DNA of 64,000 bases from an uncultured bacterium (GTDB lineage: Bacteria > Cyanobacteriota > Vampirovibrionia > Gastranaerophilales > Gastranaerophilaceae). Below are positions 26,850-35,526 of the stretch, piece by piece. A program made the position numbers and the translations under genes. The notes beneath the pieces are model-generated. The model searched no databases, was not told the origin of the DNA, and saw only the letters and a list, made by a program, of their open reading frames with translations. The stretch covers positions 1-64,000 of the forward strand of contig CACYVN010000003.1 of the NCBI GenBank assembly GCA_902777855.1, in the 5' to 3' direction. How positions within the stretch are numbered: position 1 is the first letter of the stretch; every line of letters begins with the position of its first letter.

Positions 26850-28814
26850 CTATTCGTTACATCCAAAGGCGATTGTTATGTGTTCTCTTGGGTTAACTGC
26901 AGAGATTTTGTAACCTCTCGGGTCAACAAGATATGCGAATTCATCACCTGTTGTCTGGAATAAGCCCATTGTCCCGGATACTGCCGTCCTTGTCACATCA
27001 ACAGGTGCTTTGGCTGTTTCGTATAAGCCGTCACCTAAACTTCTTGCCGCTGCGCCGAATTGTCCGGAGAACGAATGACCGAGCATATAACCCGCATCGT
27101 TTGTAACGTTTTCTGCAGCATTACCAAGGTTTGTCAAAATACCGCCTGTTGTTCTGCCGACAACTCCTATAAGCGAGCCTGTCCACGTAAACGGCATCTG
27201 TACAAGTCTTGCAACAGGGTTCAGATTTTTCTGTTTGTTAACTTGAGCCTGCAAAATTTGTTTTGGCAATTTTGCTTTACATTTACCGTTAGAAATGCTT
27301 GTGAAAGCAAGTTTTAGCGCACCTTTGTTACATCCTGAGGGTCTGATGACTTCTACAACCTGACCTGTAACGGTTGAACCGCACGGATATTTAACGCCGT
27401 TAATTGTTACGGCTTCAAGCGTATTTGCTCTGAAATACTGACCTACATGTGAGGATTTGGCATTAACCTGATCTATCATAGACAGCTTTAATGTAGGAAT
27501 TTTTACTATATCTTCTTGTTCAATTAATGCTTTTTTTTCTATCGGACATGCAGGGCAGATATTGTTCGCTGTTCTCGGATTTTTATCGTAACCTAAAGCT
27601 ACTCTTGTATTTTGCATCATTGATGCAATTTCTGCTCTTGTAGCATCACGGTTAGGCATAATCAAGTTCGGATTTGGGCTGTCGCTTAATGCACCGTTTT
27701 GAAGTGATTTTGCAACGGGTATTCTTGCCCAGTTCGGAACTTTGTTTCCGTCTGCATATTTACTTAAAATTTGATCTGCTTTGCATGAGTCGATATCACA
27801 AGTCATACCTTTTGAAATGGATGTTAAGGCTTCAACTCTTGTTACGGAGTTGTGCGGTTTGAAGGTATGGTTTGGATAACCTCTTAATAAATCTTCGTCA
27901 ACGGCTTTTGCAATTGCAGGGTTTGCCCAGTTGTTTGTTGATACATCAGAAAATTTTGATGTTGTGTGACCGTCAGGACACATGTTAAAACCTTTTACAA
28001 GCATTGTTGCAAATTCTGCACGTGAAATATTTCTGTTAGGTTTAAACATCCCGTCAGGATAACCGACTACGACATTGTTTATAGCTAATTTGTCAATATC
28101 GCATGATGCCCAGTAACCGTTCGGAACGTCAGGAAACATTCCGCCTGTGAATGCCGGCGCTGCTGCACCTGTTATATTTTCCTTAATTGTGTAAGGAACT
28201 AATGATTTTTTTACTGCATTGATTGAATTTGATGTTTTAATATCAATCGGGCAACTTTTTTGTCCGTTCATGTTGATACTAACGCCGTTGTTGTATTTAG
28301 GACATTCGTTGAGACAAGGCATAGACGCTGCAGCACCGGTAATCTGACTTTGTGTTTGGGTGGAAATAGTTGTACCTGCAATATCAGCACTCAAACGGGA
28401 TGCAGGGCAACCTTTCATTGCTGTTTCTGTTGAAAAGATAGAGTTTGCAGGTTCGCCCACATAGTTGTTAGTACCGTAAATTGCCTGCGGATAACCGTAA
28501 ACCTGTTTCATTTGTGAACTATCAGGTTTTCCCGATTGCGGACAAAGTGCGGTTGACGGAACAGCAGGTTTGTCGCAGCTGATTTCATCATTACATGGTG
28601 TTTTTACAGGACATGCTTTTTTCTTTTTGCATCCACAATCAGATTTTGTTCTTTTGCATTTGTCACATTGTGTTTTTGCACAGTCTGACGGACCTGTTAC
28701 GACAGGCAATGTTTCATTTTGAGTACACGGACAGGCAGCCATTGCACTATTCAAGGAACACGTTGCTATTCCAACAGCAATTGCCGCTGCCGCAGTTAGT
28801 TTTTTAATTGACAT
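26850..28814 (-). CDS. Exported SLH-domain envelope protein with Cys-rich N terminus
   Basis: A 654-residue exported protein. The start ATG (28814, AAGGAGG upstream) gives a signal peptide ending SAMAACP. The next 60 residues are Cys/Lys-rich (CAKTQCDKCKRTKSDCGCKK). Three S-layer homology modules follow near residues 225-410 (FPDVPNGYWASCDIDKL with VVGYPDGMFKPNRNISRAEF; FSDVSTNNWANPAIAK with the LLRGYPNHTFKPHNSVTR unit; and a third with NPNLIMPNRDATRAEIAS). A C-terminal region with a hydrophobic VVGRTTGGILTNLGNAAENV stretch has no named domain. SLH proteins in Gram-negative terrabacteria tether the outer membrane to the wall, but the usual OprB porin barrel is not evident here. Confidence 0.88.
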   Translation of the reverse strand: MSIKKLTAAAAIAVGIATCSLNSAMAACPCTQNETLPVVTGPSDCAKTQCDKCKRTKSDCGCKKKKACPVKTPCNDEISCDKPAVPSTALCPQSGKPDSSQMKQVYGYPQAIYGTNNYVGEPANSIFSTETAMKGCPASRLSADIAGTTISTQTQSQITGAAASMPCLNECPKYNNGVSINMNGQKSCPIDIKTSNSINAVKKSLVPYTIKENITGAAAPAFTGGMFPDVPNGYWASCDIDKLAINNVVVGYPDGMFKPNRNISRAEFATMLVKGFNMCPDGHTTSKFSDVSTNNWANPAIAKAVDEDLLRGYPNHTFKPHNSVTRVEALTSISKGMTCDIDSCKADQILSKYADGNKVPNWARIPVAKSLQNGALSDSPNPNLIMPNRDATRAEIASMMQNTRVALGYDKNPRTANNICPACPIEKKALIEQEDIVKIPTLKLSMIDQVNAKSSHVGQYFRANTLEAVTINGVKYPCGSTVTGQVVEVIRPSGCNKGALKLAFTSISNGKCKAKLPKQILQAQVNKQKNLNPVARLVQMPFTWTGSLIGVVGRTTGGILTNLGNAAENVTNDAGYMLGHSFSGQFGAAARSLGDGLYETAKAPVDVTRTAVSGTMGLFQTTGDEFAYLVDPRGYKISAVNPREHITIAFGCNE

Positions 28815-28945
28815 TTTAACCTCCTTGTATTGTTCAAGTTTTTGTTTTAATAAACAAAAACCTTTAAAAAACAAACTCATGGAAGATTATTTATATTTGT
28901 GAGTATTAAAACATTAGCAATTTATACAGTCCGACAGGATAGTTT

Positions 28946-29839
28946 TTAATAACTTATTTCCAAAATACCATTTATTAAATTTCCTGTTCCACCTATTGGT
29001 ACGGTAACTTTTGTTTTATCGTGAGTAATTTGATACCCGCCGTAAACTGGGATATTTAGTTCCTGTGCAATTTCATTAAATAGTGTGTCAAGTTGCTCTT
29101 TGTGTTCGTCTATACCTAAAAAATCGCCCAATACTATGGCACAAACATTTTGCTTAAATTTATCAATATTCAAAAGTTGTCTGAATGAGCGGTCGATTTT
29201 GTAAACAGGTTCATTTAAATCTTCTGCAAAGAATATGAATTTTTCGTTCGGCAAAAAATCGGTTCCGCAAAGTGAGCAGACTGTTGCCAAGTTCCCTCCC
29301 CACAAAATACCTTTTACATCTCCTTTTTTGTATGTTTTTAAATTGGGAGCGGTTATTGTTAAGCTATCGCTTGTAAGTGCCTGCCAAAAGCCATTTGCAG
29401 TAAATTTGTCAATATCTTCGGGCTGAAAATCACCCTTCGGCATAGGGGATGAAAATGTTATTAATCCTGCCTGTTTTAAAAACATTAGCGACAAAGCCGT
29501 AATGTCAGAATATCCGCAAAAGATTTTCGGGTTAGTTTTAATCAAATCATAATCAATTTTATCAATTAATCTTAAACACCCGTAACCGCCACGAGCACAA
29601 AATATTGCATTAACATCTTTATCTGCAAAAGCATTGTGTAAATCGTCAAGTCGCTGTTTGTCACTTCCTGCAAGATAGCGGTCAGACTTAAATAGATTTT
29701 GACCTAATTTGATTTTATACCCTAAACTTTCAAAATACTTTACGGAGTTGAGAATTTTACCTTCCTCAACTTGTCCTGCCGGAGCAATAATTGCAATTGT
29801 GTCCGCTTTTTTAAGCTTATTTGGTTTAATTAATTTCAT
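28946..29839 (-). CDS. LD-carboxypeptidase (peptidase S66)
   Basis: A 297-residue serine peptidase of the LdcA / MccF fold, which removes the terminal D-Ala from murein tetrapeptides during recycling. It has IAIIAPAGQVEEGKI at the N terminus, FCARGGYGCLRLIDKIDY, the nucleophile in GYSDITAL, the catalytic Glu in FAEDLNEPVYKIDR, and the His in YQITHDK near the end. Recycling of wall fragments fits the amidase and murI in the window. A MccF-like immunity role cannot be excluded. ATG at 29839. Confidence 0.9.
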   Translation of the reverse strand: MKLIKPNKLKKADTIAIIAPAGQVEEGKILNSVKYFESLGYKIKLGQNLFKSDRYLAGSDKQRLDDLHNAFADKDVNAIFCARGGYGCLRLIDKIDYDLIKTNPKIFCGYSDITALSLMFLKQAGLITFSSPMPKGDFQPEDIDKFTANGFWQALTSDSLTITAPNLKTYKKGDVKGILWGGNLATVCSLCGTDFLPNEKFIFFAEDLNEPVYKIDRSFRQLLNIDKFKQNVCAIVLGDFLGIDEHKEQLDTLFNEIAQELNIPVYGGYQITHDKTKVTVPIGGTGNLINGILEISY

Positions 29840-29931
29840 TCAATCCCCTTTGCTTTTCGGTATTTCCCCATAAAAGGGTGCAAAAATATTTTATTGTATA
29901 AATAATTTTGCTTTGTTATAATAACATTATC

Positions 29932-31791
29932 ATGAATAAAAGTTATGTACCTTTATACAGAAAATACAGACCGCAAAAGCTTGAGGAAATCGTTGGGCAA
30001 GAGCATGTTAAAAAAGCTCTTACTAATGCTATTGAATCAGACAGAATTTCTCATGCTTACCTTTTTACAGGTCCCAGGGGCACAGGTAAAACATCGACTG
30101 CACGTATTTTTGCAAAGTCTTTAAATTGTGAAAAAGGCCCTACCATTTCGCCTTGTAATGAGTGTGAAAATTGTATTAATATAACAAAATCAATTCCTAT
30201 TGATGTAATTGAAATTGACGCTGCAAGTAATCGTTCGGTCAGTGATGCGGAAGAAATTATCCAAAATGTTGCAATGGCACCGATACGCAGTCGTTATAAA
30301 GTCTATATAATAGACGAAGTTCATATGCTAACTCCAACGGCATTTAATGCTTTACTAAAGACACTTGAAGAACCTCCCGCAAATGTAATTTTTATTCTTG
30401 CGACAACAGAAGTTCATAAGGTTTTGGATACTATTAAAAGCCGCTGCCAGAGATTCGATTTTAAACGTATTACAACCGAGGATATAGCAAAACATTTGAG
30501 ATTTATATCCGATAATGAAAAAATTAATATAACAGATGATGCTCTGAATTATATCGCGACAAACTCTGCAGGAGGAATGAGGGATTCAATTGCACTGTTA
30601 GATCAGTTAAGTGTGTTAAATTCAGAAAAAGAAGCTATCAGTGTTGATGATATAAACTGTTTACTTGGTCGCTTGTCATTCGGTTCTTTGAGTGAATTGT
30701 TTGAAAATGTTATAAAATCGGATTCAAATTCTGCACTTATGGTTTTGAATAATATTTATAATCAGGGTAATGAACCATCACAAATTTTATCAAATTTTTT
30801 GGAATATCTGCGCAATGCTCTTATTTTAAAATCAACCGGTTCGAAAACAATTACGGGAATAGTTCAGTTAAATGAAGAACAGATTAAAAAACTTTTGTCA
30901 TACTTAAATGATATTGAAACACATCAAATTGTATCTCTTATTGATAAATGCAGTGCGTATATAAAAGAACTTAAACTTACTACTAATCCGAAATTATGGC
31001 TTGATGTTGCTGTTCTTGATATGTCAAATTTAACAGAAAATACAAAGCTTGAGGATTTACAAAGCAGGTTACAACAGCTTGAAGCAGGACATATTTCAAA
31101 GCCTGTGCTTGCATATAATACTCCTCCGATGCCAGTTAATAAAATGGTGGTAAATGAGATTAAAAAAGAGGAGGTTAAACTTGTCAAGTCTGAACCTGTA
31201 ACTGAGAAAAAGTCACAATCTGCAAAAATAAAAACTCCGCCAGAAGCCCAAAATTCTGGTTCAAATGGTGCAAGCTCCGAAATTAAAATTATTTGGCAAA
31301 AATTTCTTGACAGTATTTCAAGTTTTGCTTCAAGAGCTATACTAAAACAACACGCCCTGCCGGTTAAATTTACGCAGGAAGAAGTTATTATTGCAATAAA
31401 AACAGATAGCTGGCTTACGAAATTCAGGGAAGAACCGGACAGAATGTTGTTGATTGAATCTGCTGCAAAAACGGTGACAGGTGGTAATCCTAAAATTGTC
31501 CTTCGCTCACCGCAAGCAGAGGATGACAAATTAAGAGAGGAAATACCTTCATCAGGTCTTAATACAGAGCCTAAAAAGCCGCTTATTCCGGATAAAACAC
31601 AAAAAGAAGAAGAAATTACTGAAGCTTTAGAGCAAGTTGATTCAGATGAAGATATTTCCGGCACGGATTATGATTCCGCAGAAAAAAAAACTCCGCAAAC
31701 TAATAATTCCGTAAAAAGGGAAGATGCTGCTTTTCATTCTGATAATGTAAATATGGTTATTGATTTATTCGAAGGCAAAATTATTGAATAA
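29932..31791 (+). CDS. dnaX: DNA polymerase III subunit gamma/tau
   Basis: A 619-residue clamp-loader ATPase that loads the beta clamp and organises the replisome. It has YRKYRPQKLEEIVGQEH, the P-loop GPRGTGKTST, the zinc-binding cysteines in CEKGPTISPCNECENC, DEVHMLTPTAFNALLKTLEEPP (Walker B), and sensor 1 LATTEVHKV. The C-terminal 240 residues are the variable tau extension. ATG at 29932 is set by the conserved MNKSYVPLYRKYRP. There is no Shine-Dalgarno and a consensus TATAAT lies only nine bases before the ATG, so the mRNA may be leaderless. A run of nine A occurs at codons 584-586. Confidence 0.96.
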   Translation: MNKSYVPLYRKYRPQKLEEIVGQEHVKKALTNAIESDRISHAYLFTGPRGTGKTSTARIFAKSLNCEKGPTISPCNECENCINITKSIPIDVIEIDAASNRSVSDAEEIIQNVAMAPIRSRYKVYIIDEVHMLTPTAFNALLKTLEEPPANVIFILATTEVHKVLDTIKSRCQRFDFKRITTEDIAKHLRFISDNEKINITDDALNYIATNSAGGMRDSIALLDQLSVLNSEKEAISVDDINCLLGRLSFGSLSELFENVIKSDSNSALMVLNNIYNQGNEPSQILSNFLEYLRNALILKSTGSKTITGIVQLNEEQIKKLLSYLNDIETHQIVSLIDKCSAYIKELKLTTNPKLWLDVAVLDMSNLTENTKLEDLQSRLQQLEAGHISKPVLAYNTPPMPVNKMVVNEIKKEEVKLVKSEPVTEKKSQSAKIKTPPEAQNSGSNGASSEIKIIWQKFLDSISSFASRAILKQHALPVKFTQEEVIIAIKTDSWLTKFREEPDRMLLIESAAKTVTGGNPKIVLRSPQAEDDKLREEIPSSGLNTEPKKPLIPDKTQKEEEITEALEQVDSDEDISGTDYDSAEKKTPQTNNSVKREDAAFHSDNVNMVIDLFEGKIIE

Positions 31792-31840
31792 ATGTAGCAA
31801 ATTATTTTTTTATGTGTTTTAAGCATAAAAAGGAGTTTGT

Positions 31841-32161
31841 ATGAATTTAAGTATCAGTAACGTCAGAAGGATATTTATCCCTAAAGGTAACGGTGTTGTC
31901 AGAAAATATCATAAAAATAACCATGCAAAAAATTTTCTTAATGGTTTTTCTCTTTCAACTGCTGCATGCGGTTTTATTGCTTTAGTATCAAAAGAACCTG
32001 AGGCTGCAACTGCACTTGCAGGTGTGTCGCTTGGTAGTGCAGCATTATCAAATTATTTTAATAAAAATGCAAAAGCACTAAAAAATCAGTTCGACAAAAT
32101 TTTGACAAGGGCAACAAGTATAGAAATTGCTCAAATCCGCAGTTTTAAAAATAAAGTTTAA
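31841..32161 (+). CDS. Hypothetical small protein
   Basis: Not recognised. A 106-residue basic protein with a central hydrophobic part (about residues 33-70, GFSLSTAACGFIALVS then ATALAGVSLGSAALSNYF) that could be a hairpin of two short membrane helices, followed by a charged helix. AAAAGGAG precedes the ATG, so it is very likely translated. It follows dnaX by 49 bases on the same strand and its stop overlaps the convergent typA stop by four bases. Confidence 0.7.
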   Translation: MNLSISNVRRIFIPKGNGVVRKYHKNNHAKNFLNGFSLSTAACGFIALVSKEPEAATALAGVSLGSAALSNYFNKNAKALKNQFDKILTRATSIEIAQIRSFKNKV

Positions 32162-33963
32162 TTGTATATTTTTCTGTTCAAATCAGCTTTTCTTAATCTG
32201 ATATTTTCAGGCGTTATTTCAACAAGTTCATCGTCTGTGATGTATTCTAATGCTTCTTCAAGCGATAAAATTCTCGGAGCTTGCAGAGTAACCATAACAT
32301 CTGCCGTAGAACTTCTCATATTTGTTAATTTCTTTGTTTTACATATATTAACAACTATATCCTGCGGTCTGTTGCCTTCACCGATTATCATCCCACGATA
32401 GACTTTTGTTTTGGGCGTTACAAAGAATACTCCTCTATCCTCAAACTGCGCCAAAGCATATGGAATAGCTTCACCCTGTTCGTGAGCGATTATTGAACCG
32501 CATCTTTGACGGTTTATATCGCCGGCATAAGGTCTGTAATGCAAAAATGTGTGGTACATTATACCTTCACCTCTTGTCATTCGGATAAATTCATTTCTGA
32601 ATCCTATTAAACCTCTTGCCGGAATATGGAAAGTCAAATGAGTTCTGCCCTTGGCTGATTTCATGTCCTTCATTTCGCCCTTACGGTTGGAAAGACGTTC
32701 AATAGCAGAACCTGCATATTCATCAGGAACATCTACAATTAAATTTTCATAAGGTTCACATTGCTCTCCGTTTATGTTTTTGAATATAACTTCAGGCTTT
32801 GATACCGCAAATTCATATCCTTCGCGGCGCATTGTTTCAATAAGTATGCTTAAATGTAATTCCCCACGCCCAGAAACTTTGAAACAATCTGTTGAATCCG
32901 TGTCTTCTACTCTTAAACTGACATTTTTTTCAAGCTCGGTGTAAAGTCTTTTTCTTAATTGTCTTGAAGTAACAAACTTACCTTCCTGACCTGCAAAAGG
33001 GCTGTCATTTACAGAAAAATTCATTTGTAATGTCGGTTCATCAACTTTAATTAACGGTAAAGCCTGTGGATTTTCGCTATCGCATAATGTTTCTCCTATT
33101 TGAATATCGCTAAATCCTGCAATTCCGACAATATCCCCCGCTTTTGCTTCCTGAATTTCAATTCTGCCTAAATCGTGAAAACCGAAAAGTTTTGTAATTT
33201 TTCCTTTTGATTGAGTCCCGTCTGCCTGTATCCAGCAAACAGTATCCTGACTGTGAACTACACCTTGGGCAATTCTGCCGATTACTATTCTGCCGACATA
33301 TTCGTTATAATCTAATGTTGTTGCTCTGAATTGGAAAGGTTTTGTTGAATCTCCTTCAGGAGCGGAAATATTTTCTAAAATACAGTCTAAAAGCGGAACC
33401 ATGTCTTTTGGTTCGTCTTCAAGTTCTTTTATTGCAAAACCGTTTAAACTGCTTGCGAAAATAAACGGAAAATCAATCAAATCTGCTCTGTCAGTTAATT
33501 CCGTAAACAAATCAAATACTTTGTCTAAAGCCGTAAGAGGTTCTGCTGCAGGTTTATCAATTTTATTTATTACAACGATAATTTTCAACCCTAATTCAAG
33601 CGCCTTTGACAGAACAAATCGCGTTTGTGGCATAGGACCTTCAGCAGCGTCAACGATTAAAAGAGCTCCGTCAACCATTCCTAACACTCGTTCAACTTCG
33701 CCGCCGAAATCAGCGTGTCCCGGAGTGTCAACGATATTGATTTTTGTCCCTTTATAGTCAATTGCAATATTTTTTGAAAGAATAGTAATTCCTCTTTCTC
33801 GTTCCAAATCGTTGCTGTCTAATACTCGTTCTTCAACATGTTGATTTTCTCTAAATACACCTGCTTGCTTTAATAAGCAGTCCACAAGTGTTGTTTTACC
33901 GTGGTCAACGTGTGCAATAATTGCTATATTTCTTATATTATTCTCAGCCATATATTCCGCCAT
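32158..33963 (-). CDS. typA: Ribosome-associated GTPase TypA/BipA
   Basis: A 601-residue translational GTPase of the EF-G/LepA group that binds ribosomes under stress and assists 50S assembly. The G domain has IAHVDHGKTTLVD, RGITILSKN, DTPGHADFGGEVERVL, NKIDKP and SSLNG; domains III and V and the BipA C-terminal domain follow, ending near EEALEYITDDELVEITP. Two ATGs are possible, at 33963 and 33951 (MAENNIRN). The inner one matches usual family starts slightly better; neither has a clear Shine-Dalgarno. It is a single-gene unit. Confidence 0.96.
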   Translation of the reverse strand: MAEYMAENNIRNIAIIAHVDHGKTTLVDCLLKQAGVFRENQHVEERVLDSNDLERERGITILSKNIAIDYKGTKINIVDTPGHADFGGEVERVLGMVDGALLIVDAAEGPMPQTRFVLSKALELGLKIIVVINKIDKPAAEPLTALDKVFDLFTELTDRADLIDFPFIFASSLNGFAIKELEDEPKDMVPLLDCILENISAPEGDSTKPFQFRATTLDYNEYVGRIVIGRIAQGVVHSQDTVCWIQADGTQSKGKITKLFGFHDLGRIEIQEAKAGDIVGIAGFSDIQIGETLCDSENPQALPLIKVDEPTLQMNFSVNDSPFAGQEGKFVTSRQLRKRLYTELEKNVSLRVEDTDSTDCFKVSGRGELHLSILIETMRREGYEFAVSKPEVIFKNINGEQCEPYENLIVDVPDEYAGSAIERLSNRKGEMKDMKSAKGRTHLTFHIPARGLIGFRNEFIRMTRGEGIMYHTFLHYRPYAGDINRQRCGSIIAHEQGEAIPYALAQFEDRGVFFVTPKTKVYRGMIIGEGNRPQDIVVNICKTKKLTNMRSSTADVMVTLQAPRILSLEEALEYITDDELVEITPENIRLRKADLNRKIYN

Positions 33964-34032
33964 TCGTAATTTTAAAGGGTAAATTTTACTTTTTCATGAT
34001 AATACAAACATTAAATTTTTCAATATTTATAA

Positions 34033-35421
34033 TTATGCTTGTTTTTTGTCATCGTGATAAGCAATAATTGAACAGGTAAGACAGATTATACCAAATAATA
34101 TTCCGAAGATCATGGTTGTATGGTAAGACTGTAAGAAAGCAATTTGCACCCCGTTTGGTGCAAAAATATTTCTGAAGCTTTCAAACAGTGTAATTGTTAT
34201 TGCAACTCCGAGAATATTGCCTAAGTTTCTTGATAATGACAATATTCCGCTTGCAACCCCCAGTTCGCTCGGTTTTACGCTTGTTATAATGGCATTATTT
34301 GACGGCGATTGGAAAAGCCCGTTTCCGATTCCCATTATGACAGAAGCCAGAACAATCTGCCACATTTGCGTTTTTAAACCGAAAGTAGTAAATATCAAAA
34401 GAGCAAATATATATACTGATGGCCCGATTCTGGTTAAAATTTTGCTCCCGTGCTTGCCGGAGTACGCACCGGCAAAAGGTGCAACAGTTGCTGATGCAAC
34501 AGAGTAAGGCAAAATTAAAAGCCCAGTTGTAAATGCATCGTATTTTAAAATCCCCTGCAAAAACAACGGGAGTAAAATTGCATTTGTAAACATTGTCATG
34601 TATGATGTCATAACTGCGATGTTGCCGAAGGTGAAGGGTTTGATTTTGAACATTTTAAAATTTATCATAGGATAAGATATTTTTTTATCCCTGAAATAGA
34701 ATAACCCACCAAATAACAAAGTCAAAATTCCAAGCAAGGCAATTTGAAGCGACTGCCAGCCCCAGCTTCTTCCCTGGGATATTGCAAGCAAAAGTGACAA
34801 AAGAGAAATCCCGAAGTATAAAAATCCTTTGTAATCAAATTTAAATTCTTTTCGCCTGATAAAAGACGGTACCATTTTAAACGCAAAATATCCGCAAATG
34901 AGTGCAACAGGAATTGACGGAATAAAAATTGTCCTCCAGCCGAAATAATTTATCATTAAACCGCCGACAGCCGGTCCCATCATACCGCCGATTGCGACAA
35001 GTGAGCCGTTTATGCCGAGTGCTTTTCCTCTGTTTTTCCCGTGAAATAGTGTTGCGATGACCGCCGGCCCGTTAGCCATCATAATTGAGGCTCCAAGTGC
35101 TTCAATACACCTTGATGCTATTAGTATCCCGAAATTTGGGGATATTGTGCATAAAATTGCACCGAGAGCAAATGTAAAAAATCCTGTGGCATAAACTTTG
35201 TTTTTAGGGTAAAGATCTCCGATTTTTCCAAAAAACGGCAAAAATACTGTCATAACAAGCATATATGCAATGATAATCCACTGAACATGCGTTAAAGAAA
35301 TATTTAATCCCTGCGAAATAGGATAAAGGGCAAGCTGGACGGTTGTGGAATCAAGCATCCCCAAGAAATTTCCCAAGATAATTATTATGCATATAATCCA
35401 TTTTACTGAAATGTTTTTCAT
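34033..35421 (-). CDS. MFS transporter, DHA2 (EmrB/QacA) type
   Basis: A 462-residue proton-driven exporter with about 14 membrane helices. The start VQLALYPISQGLNISLTHVQ and motif A in FFGKIGDLYPKNKVYATG, then the motif C-like GPAVGGLMINYFGWRTIF, place it in the drug:H+ antiporter-2 family. The substrate is unknown, with drugs, bile salts or organic compounds as candidates. No outer-membrane or membrane-fusion partner is adjacent. It is divergent from the pilin-S74 operon with about 100 bases between. Confidence 0.9.
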   Translation of the reverse strand: MKNISVKWIICIIIILGNFLGMLDSTTVQLALYPISQGLNISLTHVQWIIIAYMLVMTVFLPFFGKIGDLYPKNKVYATGFFTFALGAILCTISPNFGILIASRCIEALGASIMMANGPAVIATLFHGKNRGKALGINGSLVAIGGMMGPAVGGLMINYFGWRTIFIPSIPVALICGYFAFKMVPSFIRRKEFKFDYKGFLYFGISLLSLLLAISQGRSWGWQSLQIALLGILTLLFGGLFYFRDKKISYPMINFKMFKIKPFTFGNIAVMTSYMTMFTNAILLPLFLQGILKYDAFTTGLLILPYSVASATVAPFAGAYSGKHGSKILTRIGPSVYIFALLIFTTFGLKTQMWQIVLASVIMGIGNGLFQSPSNNAIITSVKPSELGVASGILSLSRNLGNILGVAITITLFESFRNIFAPNGVQIAFLQSYHTTMIFGILFGIICLTCSIIAYHDDKKQA

Positions 35422-35456
35422 AGTTAATAAAATAATATCACAAATTGTTAATAATA

Positions 35457-35485
35457 TTGAATGTTACCCTGTAATATGTTATAAT
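35457..35485 (+). promoter_or_regulatory. Near-consensus promoter of the first two pilin-S74 genes
   Basis: TTGAAT (35457-35462), 17-base spacer, TATAAT (35480-35485), 41 bases before the ATG. The promoter of the third paralogue has the same form. Confidence 0.7.
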
Positions 35486-35526
35486 ATTTTGTATAGTATC
35501 AAGTCATTTTGGAGTTATTTTTGAGG

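Noticed and set aside
30924-31664. 246-codon frame antisense to the 3' part of dnaX
   Set aside because: The sense strand is clearly coding. The antisense product is Ser/Ile-rich shadow sequence with no domain and no ribosome binding site.
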